From contig CALMII010000039.1 in the NCBI GenBank assembly GCA_937864115.1, positions 93,686-157,685 of the forward strand: 64,000 nucleotides of DNA. The letters run 5' to 3'. Position 1 is the first letter of the stretch. Each line of letters begins with the position of its first letter. The notes beneath the pieces are model-generated. The model did no database searches. It saw only the letters and a program-made list of their open reading frames with translations, and was not told where the DNA came from. Positions 55,543-63,835 of the stretch are shown here, in pieces. This DNA comes from an uncultured Steroidobacter sp. (GTDB taxonomy: Bacteria > Pseudomonadota > Gammaproteobacteria > Steroidobacterales > Steroidobacteraceae). Position numbers and translations under genes: made by a program.

Positions 55543-56280
55543 CTACCGCCCCATCCGGGAGAACAGCTCGTCGCGATAGCGACGACTCAGCCGCAATGTA
55601 TGTCCGTTCCGCAGATGAACTTCGTAGTCGCCTTTGAATAGCGGAGTGAGCGACTGGATCTCGCTCACGTTCACCGCGGTCGACTTGTGAATGCGGACGA
55701 ATCGCTCTTCGCCGAGCTGGGTCAGCAGATCCTGCAGCGTGCGTCTGAGCATGTAGGAACGGGACGCCGCGTGGACATGCACATAGTTGTCGTCGGCTTC
55801 GAGCCAGTGGATCAAGCGGCTCTCGATGAGCTCCAGCCGCTCGCCCACCGGCACCAGCAATCGATCGCTCGACCCCGTCTGTCCGCGAGCAGTCCTGACA
55901 GACTGTGCGCGCGTGCCCGTATCGAGGCGCTCTCGCACACGCGCCACAGTACGCAGCAGGCGATCTTTGTCGTAGGGCTTGAGCAAGTAGTCGACGGCGT
56001 TCAGGTCGAATGCTTTCACGGCATGCTCGTCGTATGCGGTGACGAACACGATGAGCGGTGCGCGCTCCGGTTCCAGCTGAGCAGCAACTTCGAGGCCGTC
56101 CAGGCCTGGCATCTGGATATCCAGATACACGACGTCGGGCTTCAGACTATCGATCGCCTGTGTCGCCGCAAGACCGTCGCCTGCCTCGCCTACCAGTTCG
56201 AGACCTTCCTGTTCGCCGAGCCACTGCCGAAGTTTTTTCCGCGCTGGCGTCTCATCATCCACGATCAGGACGCGAATCAC
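55543..56280 (-). CDS. LytTR-family response regulator
   Basis: A 245-residue regulator. The receiver domain starts VIRVLIVDDETPARKKLRQW and has the phospho-aspartate in VVYLDIQMPGLDGLEV and the Lys in VDYLLKPYDKDRL. The C-terminal LytTR DNA-binding domain contains HWLEADDNYVHVHAASRSYM and FVRIHKSTAVNVSEIQSL. GTG 56280 is preferred: it overlaps the kinase stop (GTGA) and has GGGAG 8 bp upstream. ATG 56298 inside the kinase gene is the alternative. Confidence 0.93.
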   Translation of the reverse strand: MIRVLIVDDETPARKKLRQWLGEQEGLELVGEAGDGLAATQAIDSLKPDVVYLDIQMPGLDGLEVAAQLEPERAPLIVFVTAYDEHAVKAFDLNAVDYLLKPYDKDRLLRTVARVRERLDTGTRAQSVRTARGQTGSSDRLLVPVGERLELIESRLIHWLEADDNYVHVHAASRSYMLRRTLQDLLTQLGEERFVRIHKSTAVNVSEIQSLTPLFKGDYEVHLRNGHTLRLSRRYRDELFSRMGR

Positions 56281-57344
56281 GCCTGATGCTCCCGCCACGG
56301 CAACCGGACTCGCGCGATCACATCGGCATCATTCTGTCGCAACTCGAGCGTCGCATCCGGTCCGTAGTCAACGTGCAACCGCTCACGACAGTTGCGCAAT
56401 CCGATACCGCCTGTCGTGTTCGTGAAGTCGAGCGTTCCCGTATTGGCGATCGACATCAGCAGCCAATCGCCGTCGCGGCTCGCCGTGATTCGGACGACGA
56501 CAGTCGACTGGCTGCGCTCAACGCCGTGCTTGAAGGCGTTCTCCAGCAACGGTTGCAACAGCAGCGAAGGCACGCTCGCGAAGAGCGTCTCTTCGGCGAC
56601 GTTCCACCGAAGATCGACACGATCGTCGAAGCGTTCTCGCATGATGAGCGCATAGAGATCGAGCACCCGCAGCTCTTCCGCTAGCGAAGTCAGCTCCGAT
56701 CGATGCATGCTCAGACTGATCCGCAGCAGATCGCTCAGACGCACCAGCAGACGATCCGCGCGCTCCGGATCCGAATGCATCAGCGACGATATCGTGTTGA
56801 GCGCGTTGAACAGGAAATGCGGCCGCAACTGGCTCTGCAACTGCTGTAGCTGCGATTCCGCGAGCGCCTTCTGCACCGATAGCAGCCGTTCGCGCTGCGT
56901 GCGCCATTGCGCGAACGAATCGAAGCCGAAAACGATGCCCAGCCACATTCCCGCAAATAGAACGAGCTTGGCGGTTTCATACGGCACCACGAAGAGCCAG
57001 GGCTCATGGTTGTAGGACCTGCCGACCAGCGTGTAGACGCCGTGACGAATCAGATAGATCGATGCGATGAACGTCGGCACGATGAGCGGCAGCCATTTCA
57101 GATGCTGGGCGAGCCACAGCCAGGGCCGGTCGAGATAGACCGCGTAGCGCTCGTCGACCCGACGCTGCGCGATGAGCCATACCGTGGCAATGAGCGCCGA
57201 GCTGCCCTCCCAGAGCAACGGCTCCCACCAGCGAATCGTGTGGCTGAGCGATGCATCCTGCAACGCCACGACGAGCATCGTCAGCCAGAACAGCCCCCAG
57301 AGACTGAAAAGGGCGGCATTGCCGGTGGCTTCGCGAACGGTCAT
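56277..57344 (-). CDS. LytS/YehU-type sensor histidine kinase
   Basis: A 355-residue kinase of the His_kinase family. Four hydrophobic segments occupy residues about 10-165. The phospho-acceptor region is LQSQLRPHFLFNALNTISSL, and the ATPase domain has LLLQPLLENAFKHGVERS and TGGIGLRNCRERLHVDYG. It precedes its LytTR regulator with overlapping codons. No extracytoplasmic sensor domain is evident, so the signal is likely sensed within the membrane. Confidence 0.92.
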   Translation of the reverse strand: MTVREATGNAALFSLWGLFWLTMLVVALQDASLSHTIRWWEPLLWEGSSALIATVWLIAQRRVDERYAVYLDRPWLWLAQHLKWLPLIVPTFIASIYLIRHGVYTLVGRSYNHEPWLFVVPYETAKLVLFAGMWLGIVFGFDSFAQWRTQRERLLSVQKALAESQLQQLQSQLRPHFLFNALNTISSLMHSDPERADRLLVRLSDLLRISLSMHRSELTSLAEELRVLDLYALIMRERFDDRVDLRWNVAEETLFASVPSLLLQPLLENAFKHGVERSQSTVVVRITASRDGDWLLMSIANTGTLDFTNTTGGIGLRNCRERLHVDYGPDATLELRQNDADVIARVRLPWREHQA

Positions 57345-57425
57345 GCGGGGTAGTTTAAGCAGACCAACGCGGCAAGACGCTGGGGATTGGGGTGAGCGGG
57401 ACGATCTAGCGGGAAAGCTCCCACC

Positions 57426-57629
57426 CTACAAGAAAGACCGCTCAGGGCGCAGCCTTGAAGCCCAGCCCACGCCGAGCATATGGAGCCTGATCGTGCCGAC
57501 GCGTCCGCCGGCCTTGATGTCGGCGCGACCTGTCGTGTGAATCTCGATCTCGTCCTGATCGAAGCTCGTGATGATGATTTGATCGCCGCCCTTCGCAGTG
57601 AAACGGCGCGTCTGATCAGGCCCGGGGCG
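57426..57629 (-). other. In-frame coding-like tail after the hydrolase stop codon
   Basis: Directly after the TGA of the hydrolase gene the same frame stays open for 67 codons to a TAG at 57428-57426. The conceptual peptide (including FTAKGGDQIIITSFDQDEIE and GRADIKAGGRVGTIRLHMLG) looks like real protein and most codons end in G or C, as in genuine genes here. It may be a gene remnant, a lost C-terminal domain cut off by a stop mutation, or a readthrough extension. Confidence 0.4.
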
Positions 57630-59450
57630 TCACCACTGGTCGAGCGACACGGCCTGCTTGCCGGCGAATCGCTGCTGAATGTGCCGGCCAAGCCTGTCCG
57701 CGAAGCTGCCGCGCGAGCCGATCGTCATGTTCACGAGAACGACCGCCGCATAGTCATGCTTGGGGCTGAAGAACGCATAGCTGCTGTATCCACCGGTGGC
57801 GCCATTGTGCGCGTACGTTTCGGCTTCGGTGTCGTAGAGCCAGGCATAGGCGATGCGCGTCGCGCCCGCCACGTCCGATTGAAGCTGCTGCGAGCGATCG
57901 AGCGCTGCAGGAAGCGTACGGGCATAGGGATCTGCGGCATTGCCGGCCGAACGCTCGCGAGGATGCAGATTCCATTCGAGATACGTCAGCATGTCTGCGG
58001 CGGTCGAGCGGATCGCTCCCGCACCCGCAAGCGCATCGAAATCCCAGCCCTGCGCAGGAACAAGATCGGTTGCGTGACCCTGGATGAGGCGCGCGCGTCG
58101 TTCCGGCGACAAGGCGGTTGCTGTGTCGGTCAAGCCCATGGGTAAGACGATCGCGCGATGCAGCAGCTCCGGATACGCAATGCCGGCACGATTCGACAGT
58201 GCCTGGCCAAGCAATCCGAATCCCAGATTGCTGTACAGGAACGTCGGGGCAGCGGGTTTTGCGACGCCATGTCCGAGGATGAACCCGTAGAGTTCTTTCG
58301 CACCGTAGTCGATGTAGGGATCGTTGCTGTCTGCCGGACGGAAGTTGCCCGGCATGCGCGGCAGACCGGAATGCTGTGTCGCCAGATCGAGCAGCGTGAT
58401 TTCGGCGCCCTGCGGTTTCGCAACCGCTCCCTGGGGCAACAGCTCGCGCACTGCGGTGTCAGGCCGTACTGAACCGCTCTCGATCATCTGAGCCAGCAGC
58501 AATCCCGTGAAGGTCTTCGTGATCGAGCCGATCTCGAAGAGCGACTCGGTGGCGGCGTTGCCGAAGGTGAAGATGCGCCGGTCTCCTCGCGTGACGACGC
58601 CGATCGCAACGCCGATCGGTTTGCCCGGCGCGAGAATCCCTTCGCGTAATGGTTTCTGCAGGTCCTGCCTCAGCACCTCCTGCATCCTGGCCGCGCTGAC
58701 CGGCGCAATGGCGTCGTCGAAAGTGATGGGAGGCAGTGGCGTTGCCGTAAGGCGAACCTGCTGTCGCTCGAAATTCAGTGCAATGGGTGCACCCGGCGAA
58801 TCATCGGGATTCTTTTGAGTCCAGGTGCCGGAAAGCGTATCGCCATTGCTCGACAGTTTTCCGGTCCAATGTCCTTTGACGACCGGAACGTCGAACGAGA
58901 AATCGCGCTCCGAATACTTCGGGTTCGAGCAGGCAATGTCGAACGCATTGAGATCCACGCTGTCGACCGTGCAATGGAGCTGGCCCTCGATGTCGCTCTT
59001 CACTACGAGCTGGGTGCGCAGCTCCCGTCCTTGAGGCTTCGCGACGCCCAGCCAGAATCCATCGACGGGGGAGGGCTCGCGTGCGGGCACGAACGTCTCG
59101 CGCAGAAATACCAGCGGCAATGGCTGTCCCTGTGACCAGGTGCCGGAGAGCCTGGCGCCGCCGTCCTCGATCGATCCCGACCAGGAGCCGTTGACGATGG
59201 GTATCCGGAAGGAGAGCGACTGCCCGTCGATACGGACATCGCTGCATTTGAGCCCGTTTGCGCCCTGATTGGGACTGTCCAGCGTACAGCTGAGCGAGCT
59301 GCCTTCGTTCGCGACGATGTGCAGCTTGAGCGTGATCGGGCCCAGTGTTCCGACGTAGTCGCCTTGCACCGTTGGTGCTTGCGCTCGCGCAGGGTCCGGG
59401 GCGAGCGCAGCCAGTACCAGCAGAACGATGAGATGCGGAAGTCCTTTCAT
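57630..59450 (-). CDS. Secreted serine hydrolase of the beta-lactamase/class C fold
   Basis: A 606-residue precursor with a signal peptide (LIVLLVLAALAPDPARAQA). Two N-terminal repeats of about 100 residues follow, each with an LxCTxDS-NxxxxxC pattern and a G-x-W-x-G-x-L-x-SGTW core (SGSIEDGGARLSGTW; TGKLSSNGDTLSGTW). The catalytic domain has SxxK in EIGSITKTFTGLLLAQ (about residue 310), YxN in FLYSNLGFGLLGQ and HNGATGGYSS in place of KTG. This pattern fits esterases and D-aminopeptidases as well as true beta-lactamases, so resistance is not implied. Confidence 0.87.
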   Translation of the reverse strand: MKGLPHLIVLLVLAALAPDPARAQAPTVQGDYVGTLGPITLKLHIVANEGSSLSCTLDSPNQGANGLKCSDVRIDGQSLSFRIPIVNGSWSGSIEDGGARLSGTWSQGQPLPLVFLRETFVPAREPSPVDGFWLGVAKPQGRELRTQLVVKSDIEGQLHCTVDSVDLNAFDIACSNPKYSERDFSFDVPVVKGHWTGKLSSNGDTLSGTWTQKNPDDSPGAPIALNFERQQVRLTATPLPPITFDDAIAPVSAARMQEVLRQDLQKPLREGILAPGKPIGVAIGVVTRGDRRIFTFGNAATESLFEIGSITKTFTGLLLAQMIESGSVRPDTAVRELLPQGAVAKPQGAEITLLDLATQHSGLPRMPGNFRPADSNDPYIDYGAKELYGFILGHGVAKPAAPTFLYSNLGFGLLGQALSNRAGIAYPELLHRAIVLPMGLTDTATALSPERRARLIQGHATDLVPAQGWDFDALAGAGAIRSTAADMLTYLEWNLHPRERSAGNAADPYARTLPAALDRSQQLQSDVAGATRIAYAWLYDTEAETYAHNGATGGYSSYAFFSPKHDYAAVVLVNMTIGSRGSFADRLGRHIQQRFAGKQAVSLDQW

Positions 59451-59498
59451 GTCGGGTTCCTTTCGATGGAGTGCTACGCGGGGAGTTCGGAAGAAGAG

Positions 59499-60566
59499 TC
59501 AGGTCTTCTCCGTGAGGACGGAGAGCTGATCCAGGCGCTGATGCAGCTTTCTCAGGGTTGGGCGCTGCGTCAGCGCCAGGATGGCTGCGATGATCACCAG
59601 CACGAGCAGGATGATCGGAACGGTGGCTGCGGCGTTCGGTCGTTGCAGATGCAGCGCGATCAGGAGGATGCCCGGCCCGATCGTCAGCGGAAGCACGTAC
59701 CACCACAGGAATGTCGCCGAGAGTTCCCGCCGACGCTCGAGCTCGCTTCGATAGAGGGCGAGCGTCTGTTGAAAGTCGAGCGATGCCGGAATGCGGGTGA
59801 CGCGGCCGCGGCTGTACAGGTAGACGCTCACGAACAGTGTCCCGGCGATGCACAGGCCGAGACCGACGATTTCTCCCATGCTTTCTCGAAGGACCGCTTG
59901 CTTGAGGCAGAAGATCCACCAGACGGCAAGCACGACGCCGGCGCCGAGCTCGATACGAGTGGTACGCCGGACAATGTGCGCATAGGCGCTGAGCTCGGTG
60001 TGCAGTTCCTGCGCAGACATGCAGCCTGCGGGAGCGGCATAGTGCTGAGTGCCCGGCAGAAGCTGGACGCGCAGGAAGTAAAGGATGGCAAAGCCCAGCG
60101 GAAAACCGATCGTCATCGCCTCCATGGACACCCTCCAGGCAGGCGCGGCGAGTGCAAGTGCGGCTTGCGACAACAACACGGCTACGGCGGCAACTGCGAC
60201 ATCGCCGGCAGCGGCCAGCCAGCAGTTCGGGGCGGGAGAGCGATAGATGTCACGCGCGGTCAGAGCGGCCAACGCAACGAGCGCGGGGACAACGGCAACG
60301 CCCCAGTGCGCCTGGTTCGGACCCCAGAAGACTCCAAACCAGAAATAGAAGGCGAGAAAGGCTGCCAAGGCAGGATTGAGCGTGCGGCGCAGTCGACTCC
60401 CGATCACGAATGGCAGCGTACCGAGCACATCCATCACATATCGGGCCGGAGACACATAGCGCTCGCTGAGATCGCCGAGCACATGTTCCCGACACACCGG
60501 CGGCGTGAGCAGGCGCACGACCCGCTCGATCACTTCTGGCGGACGGGCTTCCATTTTCCTGACCAT
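59499..60566 (-). CDS. Membrane protein with permease-prefix-like N-terminus
   Basis: A 355-residue protein. The N-terminus ARPPEVIERVVRLLTPPVCR and HVLGDLSERYVSPARYVMDV resembles the short cytoplasmic prefix found on PadR-linked permease genes. About eight hydrophobic segments follow. Family function is unknown. ATG 60566 is chosen because GGGGAG lies 7 bp upstream; it overlaps the PadR gene by 37 bp, indicating tight co-expression. Alternative ATGs at 60581 and 60554 have poorer ribosome sites. Confidence 0.72.
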   Translation of the reverse strand: MVRKMEARPPEVIERVVRLLTPPVCREHVLGDLSERYVSPARYVMDVLGTLPFVIGSRLRRTLNPALAAFLAFYFWFGVFWGPNQAHWGVAVVPALVALAALTARDIYRSPAPNCWLAAAGDVAVAAVAVLLSQAALALAAPAWRVSMEAMTIGFPLGFAILYFLRVQLLPGTQHYAAPAGCMSAQELHTELSAYAHIVRRTTRIELGAGVVLAVWWIFCLKQAVLRESMGEIVGLGLCIAGTLFVSVYLYSRGRVTRIPASLDFQQTLALYRSELERRRELSATFLWWYVLPLTIGPGILLIALHLQRPNAAATVPIILLVLVIIAAILALTQRPTLRKLHQRLDQLSVLTEKT

Positions 60567-60901
60567 ATTCCTGCTCCCCATGCGTGCTCGACGGCATCGC
60601 AGATGCGGCGCGCCGTCACGACAGATTCACGCAGCGCTATTTCACCGTCCCGCTCCAGGCGGTAGTGCCGCTTCGAGCGACCGCCGCGCTCGGGGGTTGG
60701 ATCGGCGAGCCAGGAAGAGATCAGGCCCTTGTCCTCCAGCCGATCCAGCGTGGCGTACACCGCTCCGAGTGCGACGGCCTTGGGGTTCGAGAGTTTCTCG
60801 ACGACCTCGTGAATGGTGACGCCGTAGGCATCGTCCTTGAGGCGCAGAACCGCCGTCATGACGACTTGTTCGAACTGGCCCAGGGTCGGTGCGGTCTTCA
60901 T
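60530..60901 (-). CDS. PadR-family transcriptional regulator
   Basis: A 123-residue winged-helix regulator: QFEQVVMTAVLRLKDDAYGV, TIHEVVEKLSNPKAVALGAV, YATLDRLEDKGLISSWLADP and ERGGRSKRHYRLERDGEIAL are characteristic of PadR. It very likely represses its own operon with the downstream membrane protein: a perfect inverted repeat overlaps its start codon. The inducer is unknown. Confidence 0.93.
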   Translation of the reverse strand: MKTAPTLGQFEQVVMTAVLRLKDDAYGVTIHEVVEKLSNPKAVALGAVYATLDRLEDKGLISSWLADPTPERGGRSKRHYRLERDGEIALRESVVTARRICDAVEHAWGAGIWSGKWKPVRQK

Positions 60902-60928
60902 TTGTCATACAGAGTAGAACAAATGAAG
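60896..60928. promoter_or_regulatory. Probable PadR operator
   Basis: CTTCATTTGT (60896-60905) and ACAAATGAAG (60919-60928) form a perfect 10-bp inverted repeat with a 13-bp spacer. The left arm includes the ATG of the PadR gene, so binding would block transcription start or elongation and give autorepression. PadR operators commonly have ATGT/ACAT-type arms with similar spacing. Confidence 0.7.
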
Positions 60929-60975
60929 TCGATGCCGCAAGCGCAGGAGCGGCCCCCGCTGCGCGGACGAGGGGA

Positions 60976-62505
60976 TCAGATCGGCGCGATCCTGAAGTCG
61001 ATGCCCTGCGCCAGCGGCAGCTCCTGACTCCAGTTGATGGTATTGGTCTGCCGGCGCATGTAGGCCTTCCAGGAATCCGAACCGGATTCGCGGCCGCCGC
61101 CGGTATCCTTTTCGCCGCCGAAGGCGCCGCCGATCTCGGCGCCAGAGGTGCCGATGTTCACGTTGGCGATGCCGCAGTCGCTGCCCATCGCGGACAGGAA
61201 ACGCTCGGCGTGGCGGATGTTGTCGGTGAAGATGGATGACGACAGGCCGTGGTCGACGGCGTTGTGCATGGCGATGGCATCGTCGAGATCCTGGTATTCG
61301 ATGAGGTACAGGATCGGGCCGAAGGTTTCGGTTCTGACGATCGACCAGTCGGCCTTGGCGCGCACGATCGTCGGCGCGACGAAGTTGCCGTTGCCGGGCA
61401 GGATCTTGTCGCCGCACAGCACGGTGCCGCCGGCATGCTTGGCCGATTCGATCGCGGCCTTGTAGCGTTCGACGGCGGACTGGTCGATCAGCGGCCCCAT
61501 CAGCGTGCCTTGCTCCATCGGATCGCCGATGCGGACCTGCGCGTAGGCGCGCAGCAGGCGCTCTTCCAGCTCTTTCGACTTCGAGCTGTGCACGAACACG
61601 CGCCGCGTGCTGGTACAGCGCTGACCGGCGGTGCCGACGGCGCCGAACACGATCGACGGTACCGCGAGATCCAGGTTCGCAAACTCATCGACGATGATGG
61701 CGTTGTTGCCGCCGAGTTCGAGCAGGCTTTTACCGAGCCGTGCGGACACGCGCTCGCCGACGCGACGGCCGACGGCGGTGGAACCGGTGAACGACACCAG
61801 ATCGACGCGCCGGTCGTCGACGAGCTTCTCCGCCAGTTCGTTGCTGGCGCTGATGAAGAGCTGGAAGATGCCGGGATAGCCATGACGCTCCAGCACGCGA
61901 TTGACGAGTCGTTGCACGGCGATGGCAGTGAGCGGCGTCTTGGGCGAGGGCTTCCAGATGCAGACGTCGCCGCAGATCGCCGCGAGGAATGCATTCCACG
62001 ACCACACCGCCACCGGGAAATTGAAGGCGCTGATGATTCCGACGACGCCGAGCGGATGCCATTGCTCATACATGCGATGCAATGGGCGTTCGGAATGCAT
62101 CGTGTAGCCGTACAGCATGCGCGACTGGCCGACGGCGAAGTCGGCGATGTCGATCATCTCCTGCACTTCGCCATCGCCTTCGGGCTTGATCTTGCCCATC
62201 TCCAGCGTGACGAGACTACCGAGCGCGTCCTTGTGTGCACGCAGCTCATCGCCGACGAGGCGCACGGCTTCGCCGCGCTTCGGCGCCGGCACCGTGCGCC
62301 ACTGATCGAAGACTTCACGCGCGCTGCGGATCGTGCGTTCGTAGTCGGCGGGCGAGGCGGTCTGCACGCGTGCCAGTAATTCGCCGGTGGCGGGATTCAC
62401 CGAATCGATCACCGGGCCAGCCGTGTCTTTCGACCAGCCGCCGTCAGCGGACCACGAACCGGCATTGAGTTCGCGGAGTTCCAGCGCCTTGAAAATGTTC
62501 TGCAT
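60976..62505 (-). CDS. Aldehyde dehydrogenase family 7 (alpha-aminoadipate semialdehyde dehydrogenase-like)
   Basis: A 509-residue NAD-dependent aldehyde dehydrogenase of the ALDH7 (antiquitin/PcD) family, which oxidises alpha-aminoadipate semialdehyde or its cyclic imine in lysine breakdown. Visible are the NAD site FNFPVAVWSWNAFLAAICGD, SFTGSTAVGRRV, the glutamate in LLELGGNNAIIV and the catalytic cysteine in GTAGQRCTSTRR. It begins 2 bp after the saccharopine dehydrogenase-family gene, which supports the lysine pathway. Confidence 0.92.
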   Translation of the reverse strand: MQNIFKALELRELNAGSWSADGGWSKDTAGPVIDSVNPATGELLARVQTASPADYERTIRSAREVFDQWRTVPAPKRGEAVRLVGDELRAHKDALGSLVTLEMGKIKPEGDGEVQEMIDIADFAVGQSRMLYGYTMHSERPLHRMYEQWHPLGVVGIISAFNFPVAVWSWNAFLAAICGDVCIWKPSPKTPLTAIAVQRLVNRVLERHGYPGIFQLFISASNELAEKLVDDRRVDLVSFTGSTAVGRRVGERVSARLGKSLLELGGNNAIIVDEFANLDLAVPSIVFGAVGTAGQRCTSTRRVFVHSSKSKELEERLLRAYAQVRIGDPMEQGTLMGPLIDQSAVERYKAAIESAKHAGGTVLCGDKILPGNGNFVAPTIVRAKADWSIVRTETFGPILYLIEYQDLDDAIAMHNAVDHGLSSSIFTDNIRHAERFLSAMGSDCGIANVNIGTSGAEIGGAFGGEKDTGGGRESGSDSWKAYMRRQTNTINWSQELPLAQGIDFRIAPI

Positions 62506-62507
62506 GA

Positions 62508-63671
62508 TCAACCCCGACCCGAACGCTGGTGACCGGTGCGTCCGCTGACGACCATCTGTGCCGAGATTTCCTTGCCCGTGCCAGCCGCATAGTGTTTGCC
62601 GAAGCGGTTCTCCAGCACGTCGAGCAGCCGGAAATCTTCCTGACGCACGAAACCTTTGTACCTGCCCTGGCCATTGAGCACGAGATCGACGACGGCGGTG
62701 ATGCCCGATGCCGTCGTCACCTGGATCGCCGACCACAGCCGGCCCGCGATCATCTGCGGATACACCTTGTTCACGTAACTCTCTTCGCGCAGATCGCCGT
62801 CCTGCGTGCCGGTGACGGCCACGTAGACCACGACGACATCCTGCAGCGTCTGCGGCACGGCGTTTTCGAGGATGCGCTTCAGCGTGCCGCGGTCGTGATT
62901 GAGCTTCAGATCGTTCATGAGCAGGCGCATCTGCTCGCAGTGACCGGGATAGCGCATGGTCTTGTAGTCCATGTTCTTCACGCGCTCGCCGTAGGTCTCG
63001 CCGAGCGAGCCGAGTCCGCCGGAGGTGTTGAAGGCTTCGTACAGCGTGCCGTCGAGTTCGATTTCCTCCAGACCTTCGAGCGGTGCGACTTCGATGCGGC
63101 GTCCGTCCACCAGCGCTTCGCAGGGATTGCCGTATTCGTTGATGAGACCTTCGGTCGACCAGGTCAACGAGTACTTGAGGACGTTGTGCGGATGCTGGGG
63201 CAGGGCGCCGACGCGCAGCTTCACGGTGCGCAGTTCATCGAAGTGGCCGATGAGTTCGTTCGCCGCGATGGAGATGAAGCCGGGCGCCAGGCCGCTCTGG
63301 GGAACGAATGCCTGGGCAGCGCCTGCGGCGATCTTGCGCACCGCGCGCGTGACTTCGACGTCTTCGGTCAGATCGAAATAATGTATACCCGCGCGACGCG
63401 CCGCTTCGGCCACTGCGACATTGCAATAGAAGGGCAGACTCGAAATGACGGCATCCACCGGATGCTGTTTCAGATGGCCATCGAGCGCCCGCGCATCGGC
63501 CGCATCGAGCGTGTGAGCGTGCAGGTTCGCGAGGCCATGGGCTTTGACCACCGAATTCGCCGCAGCGCCGGCGACGTCGGCGAGATGGACCTGGTACGAG
63601 CCGGATTCGGCGAGCAGGCCGGAAATGAGCGCGCCGATCTTGCCGGCGCCGAGAATGAGCACTTTGTGCAT
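62508..63671 (-). CDS. Saccharopine dehydrogenase family protein
   Basis: A 387-residue protein with a Rossmann start (HKVLILGAGKIGALISGLLA) and the saccharopine dehydrogenase core (FYCNVAVAEAARRAGIHYFDLTEDVE-type region; FVPQSGLAPGFISIAANELI; STEGLINEYGNPCEAL; MRYPGHCEQMRLLM). It probably cleaves saccharopine to glutamate and alpha-aminoadipate semialdehyde, the substrate of the adjacent ALDH7. ATG 63671 places the Rossmann motif at residue 2; the ATG at 63749 is too far upstream. Confidence 0.88.
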   Translation of the reverse strand: MHKVLILGAGKIGALISGLLAESGSYQVHLADVAGAAANSVVKAHGLANLHAHTLDAADARALDGHLKQHPVDAVISSLPFYCNVAVAEAARRAGIHYFDLTEDVEVTRAVRKIAAGAAQAFVPQSGLAPGFISIAANELIGHFDELRTVKLRVGALPQHPHNVLKYSLTWSTEGLINEYGNPCEALVDGRRIEVAPLEGLEEIELDGTLYEAFNTSGGLGSLGETYGERVKNMDYKTMRYPGHCEQMRLLMNDLKLNHDRGTLKRILENAVPQTLQDVVVVYVAVTGTQDGDLREESYVNKVYPQMIAGRLWSAIQVTTASGITAVVDLVLNGQGRYKGFVRQEDFRLLDVLENRFGKHYAAGTGKEISAQMVVSGRTGHQRSGRG

Positions 63672-63835
63672 GAACGACACTCCGTGGGAAGGCGGCCATT
63701 TAAGGCGCGTCGGCGGCGACTGTAAACGCGGTTCACGGACTGTATGCAAGTCGGGGTCGGCGAGCTTCTGGAACGCGGTAGCGGGTGTTAGGATCGGCGC
63801 GCATTTTTTCGCATTTCTCCCGAGTTTTTTCCCAT

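Noticed and set aside
57630..59450. Calling the gene a beta-lactamase resistance determinant
   Set aside because: SxxK and YxN are shared by esterases and peptidases; HNG replaces KTG and the N-terminal repeats are not typical of AmpC.
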